From: an uncultured Cryomorphaceae bacterium
GTDB lineage: Bacteria > Bacteroidota > Bacteroidia > Flavobacteriales > Schleiferiaceae
Direction: 5' to 3'
Assembly: GCA_913049755.1 (NCBI GenBank)
Contig: CAJWXO010000044.1
Span: 1-8,962 of the forward strand
DNA length: 8,962 bases
The first letter of the stretch is position 1; every line of letters begins with the position of its first letter. The notes beneath the pieces are model-generated. The model did not search any database. It saw only the letters and a list, made by a program, of their open reading frames with translations, and was not told where the DNA came from. Below, in pieces: positions 6,579 to 8,962 of this stretch. A program made the translations under genes and the position numbers.

Positions 6579-7148
6579 ATGAATATTTCTGAGATTCTTT
6601 CGGTAACAATGGTATTGTTTGCAGTTATTGATATAATTGGCAGTATCCCTATCGTAATATCCGTTAGAGAAAAAGTTGGCCACATACAATCTGAGAAGGC
6701 AACTATTGCGGCATGTTTAATTATGATAATTTTTTTGTTCATCGGAGAAGAGCTTTTGGCAATATTTGGAGTCAATGTAGCCTCATTTGCTGTAGCCGGT
6801 GCGCTGATTTTATTTTTTCTAGCGCTCGAGATGATTCTTGGTGTGCGTATTTATAAAGAAGTCGAGCCAGAATCTGCAAGTATTGTCCCAATTGCTTTTC
6901 CTTTAATTGCAGGAGCAGGGACACTTACCACCTTAATCTCTATTCGAAGTGAATACGCATCCATTAATATTTTAATTGCCATAATCATCAATGCCATATT
7001 AGTATATTTAGTTTTAAAGAATACCCATCACATCGAACGAATATTGGGTAAAGGAGGGATTTCAATTATTCGAAAAATCTTCGGGATAATCCTATTAGCT
7101 ATTTCTGTTCGTCTTTTTACTGCCAATATTAGTTCTCTTATAGCCTAA
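6579..7148 (+). CDS. MarC family integral membrane protein
   Basis: A 189-residue inner-membrane protein of the MarC family (NAAT superfamily). About six hydrophobic helices can be drawn: 4-28, 39-62, 66-88, 103-121, 128-147 and 162-187. Family marks are D-I-I-G-S-I-P at 18-24 in helix 1 and P-L-I-A-G-A-G-T at 108-115 in helix 4, the paired Gly/Pro-rich re-entrant-like motifs. The length is slightly below the usual 200-220. Despite its name, MarC in E. coli was shown not to confer multiple antibiotic resistance; the substrate of this family is not firmly known, with amino acid transport or export proposed for relatives. The ATG at 6579 follows a good promoter. The glycyl-tRNA synthetase gene begins 51 bases downstream on the same strand and may be read from the same transcript. 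Confidence 0.9.
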   Translation: MNISEILSVTMVLFAVIDIIGSIPIVISVREKVGHIQSEKATIAACLIMIIFLFIGEELLAIFGVNVASFAVAGALILFFLALEMILGVRIYKEVEPESASIVPIAFPLIAGAGTLTTLISIRSEYASINILIAIIINAILVYLVLKNTHHIERILGKGGISIIRKIFGIILLAISVRLFTANISSLIA

Positions 7149-7199
7149 GAATAATTTATATTCCAACATTTTAGAACTCACCAACAATACATAAATCAA

Positions 7200-8744
7200 A
7201 TGTCTCAAGGCCCTGAAGAATTATTCAAAAAAGTTATTTCCCATGCCAAAGAATATGGATTCGTGTTCCAAAGCAGTGAAATCTATGATGGCCTGAGCTC
7301 CGTATATGACTACGGACCAAATGGTGCACTATTGAAAAATAATATTAAAAATTATTGGTGGCGATCTATGGTTCAATTGCATGAAAACGTGGTAGGTATA
7401 GATTCTGCTATTTTTATGCACCCTGATGTTTGGAGAGCCTCTGGCCATATTGATGCCTTTAATGATCCATTAATTGATAATAAGGATTCGAAAAAAAGAT
7501 ATAGAGCAGATGTCTTAGTTGAAGATTATGCTGAAAAATTATTTCAGAAAGCAGAAAAAGAAATAAAAAAAGCAGCTCTGCGCTTTGGTGATTCCTTTGA
7601 TTCCGAATTGTACCGCAAAACAAATACTCGAGTATTAGAATATGAAACGAAAGCCAAAACGATTTTAAGTAGATTTTCAAAAGCTCTTTCAAATAATGAT
7701 CTTTCCGAAGCGCTACAAGTTATAATTGATGAAAAAATTAAATGTCCTGTAAGTGGATCTTCTAATTGGACTGACGTTCGTCAGTTTAATCTGATGTTTG
7801 GCACCAAAATAGGTTCTGTTGCAGAAGGAGCTAATGATTTGTTTCTTCGACCAGAAACAGCACAAGGGATTTTTGTCAACTTTTTAAATGTATTCAAAAC
7901 GAGTCGAATGAAAATTCCATTTGGAATTGCTCAAATAGGGAAAGCATTTAGGAATGAAATAGTTGCAAGACAGTTTATTTTTAGAATGAGAGAGTTCGAA
8001 CAAATGGAAATGCAGTTCTTTATTATGCCTGGTTCAGAGATGAAATGGTTTGATCATTGGAAAAAAGTTAGAATGAATTGGCATGAATCTTTAGGGTTTA
8101 ATCCAAAAAACTATCGTTATCATAATCATGAAAAGCTAGCTCATTATGCTAATGCTGCTGCTGATATAGAATATAAGTTTCCCTTTGGCTTCAAAGAATT
8201 AGAGGGCATTCATAGCCGAACTGACTTTGATTTGAAACAGCACTCTAAATACTCAGGCAAAAAACTTCAAGTATTCGACCCTGTTTCAAATGAGAATTTC
8301 ACTCCTAATGTGATCGAGACCTCCTTAGGTTTAGACAGGATGTTCTTAAGTATTCTGTCGGAATGCTTAGAAGAAGAAACCCTCAAAGATGAAACTTCAA
8401 GAACTGTTCTGCGTCTTCCTCATGCATTAGCACCAAATCAAGCAGCTATTTTACCGTTATTAAAAAAAGATAGACTTCCCGAGTGCGCCAAGAAAATTTA
8501 TGATCAACTAAAATTTGATTTTCAATTAATCTTTGATGAAAAAGATGCTATTGGGAAAAGATATCGTCGTCAAGATGCCATTGGCACGCCTCTTTGTATA
8601 ACTGTTGACCATCAGTCATTGATTGATAATACTGTAACTATTAGAGATCGTGATAGTATGGACCAAAAGCGAGTAGAAATAAAAGACCTCTCAAGCATTA
8701 TTAAAAACATTACGTCTATGGAGACTCTTCTGAAAAAAGTTTGA
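7200..8744 (+). CDS. glyS: Glycyl-tRNA synthetase, homodimeric (alpha-2) type
   Basis: A class II aminoacyl-tRNA synthetase that charges tRNA-Gly with glycine in the cytoplasm; 514 residues, the usual length for the single-chain form (not the GlyQ/GlyS heterotetramer). Residues 25-54 hold the S-S-E-I-Y-D-G-L-S-S-V-Y-D-Y-G-P block; 73-87 the H-P-D-V-W-R-A-S-G-H motif; 217-223 R-P-E-T-A-Q-G. Motif 2 runs from F-R-N-E (250-253) to F-R-M-R-E-F-E-Q-M-E (261-270), with the ATP-binding arginines. Motif 3 is E-T-S-L-G-L-D-R (373-380). From about 404 on is the anticodon-binding domain, with D-A-I-G-K-R-Y-R-R-Q-D-A-I-G-T-P at 449-464. The ATG at 7200 matches the usual N-terminus M-x-x-x-x-E-x-x-x-K-K-V-I-S-H-A-K. 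No frameshift or missing motif. No clear own promoter lies in the 51 bases upstream, so co-transcription with the marC-family gene is likely. The symbol follows common usage for this type; glyQS is also used. Confidence 0.97.
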   Translation: MSQGPEELFKKVISHAKEYGFVFQSSEIYDGLSSVYDYGPNGALLKNNIKNYWWRSMVQLHENVVGIDSAIFMHPDVWRASGHIDAFNDPLIDNKDSKKRYRADVLVEDYAEKLFQKAEKEIKKAALRFGDSFDSELYRKTNTRVLEYETKAKTILSRFSKALSNNDLSEALQVIIDEKIKCPVSGSSNWTDVRQFNLMFGTKIGSVAEGANDLFLRPETAQGIFVNFLNVFKTSRMKIPFGIAQIGKAFRNEIVARQFIFRMREFEQMEMQFFIMPGSEMKWFDHWKKVRMNWHESLGFNPKNYRYHNHEKLAHYANAAADIEYKFPFGFKELEGIHSRTDFDLKQHSKYSGKKLQVFDPVSNENFTPNVIETSLGLDRMFLSILSECLEEETLKDETSRTVLRLPHALAPNQAAILPLLKKDRLPECAKKIYDQLKFDFQLIFDEKDAIGKRYRRQDAIGTPLCITVDHQSLIDNTVTIRDRDSMDQKRVEIKDLSSIIKNITSMETLLKKV

Positions 8745-8757
8745 ATTGATAGGTTAC

Positions 8758-8787
8758 TTGTCTAAAGTTCATATTTTCATACCTTTG
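8758..8787 (+). promoter_or_regulatory. Promoter of the repeat lipoprotein gene
   Basis: TTG (8758-8760), a 19-base spacer and TACCTTTG (8780-8787) match the Bacteroidota promoter pattern exactly. The -7 box is the same octamer as in the marC promoter and ends 32 bases before the ATG at 8820. The lipoprotein gene is thus probably transcribed on its own rather than from glyS, from which no clear terminator is seen. Confidence 0.68.
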
Positions 8788-8819
8788 ATAGAGCCTTAAC
8801 CTATATAAATCAAAGAATT

Positions 8820-8962
8820 ATGAAAAAAGTAAATTTATTTTTAAGCGCATTGGCAATGATTGCCTTTGTTGCTTGCAACAATCCTGAAGAAGCGACTATG
8901 GAGGTAACTGAAGAGGTAACTGAAGAGGTAACTGAAGAGGTAACTGAAGAGGTAACTGAAGA
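8820..8962 (+). CDS. Repeat-containing lipoprotein, N-terminal fragment (cut by window edge)
   Basis: The first 47 full codons of a gene that runs off the right edge. Residues 1-18 form a lipoprotein signal peptide: two Lys, a hydrophobic core (N-L-F-L-S-A-L-A-M-I-A-F), then F-V-A before Cys19, the probable lipidated residue cut by signal peptidase II. The mature part starts C-N-N-P-E-E-A-T-M and then enters Glu-Val-Thr-Glu repeats, very acidic and probably unstructured. The protein is thus expected in the periplasm or outer membrane. The Asn/Asn/Pro after Cys is not the acidic export signal (K/S-D/E-D/E) described for surface lipoproteins of the phylum, although acids follow at 23-24. I do not recognise a family; the function is unknown and any folded domain lies past the window. 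ATG at 8820 is set by the promoter and signal peptide. Confidence 0.8.
   Translation, partial: MKKVNLFLSALAMIAFVACNNPEEATMEVTEEVTEEVTEEVTEEVTE
8901..8962 (+). repeat. 12-base tandem repeat in the lipoprotein gene
   Basis: Five perfect copies of GAGGTAACTGAA (8901-8960) plus the first two bases of a sixth, continuing past the edge. The unit is a multiple of three, so each copy adds Glu-Val-Thr-Glu and copy changes keep the frame. No base differs between copies, which points to recent or ongoing expansion by slippage or unequal exchange. Confidence 0.97.

Noticed and set aside
7459..7692. A minus-strand frame within glyS
   Set aside because: Fully inside a gene with all class II synthetase motifs; hydrophobic and repetitive from reverse-reading Lys/Glu codons.
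8901..8962. CRISPR-like or transposon-like repeat at the right edge
   Set aside because: The units are 12 bases, directly adjoining without spacers, and keep a reading frame, so this is a coding tandem repeat.

Overview
The window looks like a chromosomal segment of a low-GC, probably marine or free-living member of the Bacteroidota, most likely Flavobacteriia-like. Four signs point there. The class I ribonucleotide reductase is of the eukaryote-like type common in that phylum. The start of the DNA primase gene has Ser where the first two zinc ligands usually sit. There is a DUF3109 gene typical of the group. Two good promoters match the Bacteroidota pattern TTG-N(18-20)-TAnnTTTG, and start codons are preceded by A/T-rich sequence rather than clear Shine-Dalgarno sites. 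The assignment rests on recognition by eye, not on a search.

Left part (1-2109, minus strand): a likely four-gene operon read right to left. It contains a 59-residue single-membrane-span protein, a TerB plus J-domain co-chaperone with a GTG start, a long-chain polyprenyl diphosphate synthase that overlaps it, and the first 55 codons of DNA primase (dnaG), cut by the window edge. A candidate promoter lies in the 118-base gap upstream.

Centre-left (2228-5656, minus strand): nrdB then nrdA, 12 bases apart, encode both subunits of an aerobic class I ribonucleotide reductase with all expected catalytic residues. The 295 bases upstream of nrdB hold no convincing gene. They carry several inverted repeats, a possible promoter with a leader of about 100 bases, and weak DnaA-box-like words.

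Centre-right (5952-8744): a Cys-rich DUF3109 gene (minus) is divergent from a marC-family membrane protein gene (plus). They share a 51-base gap with a 7-bp-arm palindrome lying over the marC promoter. A dimeric-type glycyl-tRNA synthetase gene follows on the plus strand.

Right edge (8820-8962, plus strand): the start of a lipoprotein gene with a strong promoter. After the signal peptide and lipobox Cys it enters a perfect 12-base tandem repeat (Glu-Val-Thr-Glu) that runs off the window.

The content is mostly housekeeping: dNTP supply, primer synthesis, quinone side chain, and tRNA charging. I see no mobile element, CRISPR array, tRNA, rRNA or defence system, and no multi-gene system that looks new. 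The most interesting places are the repeat lipoprotein at the edge, the non-coding region upstream of nrdB, and the palindromic marC/DUF3109 promoter.
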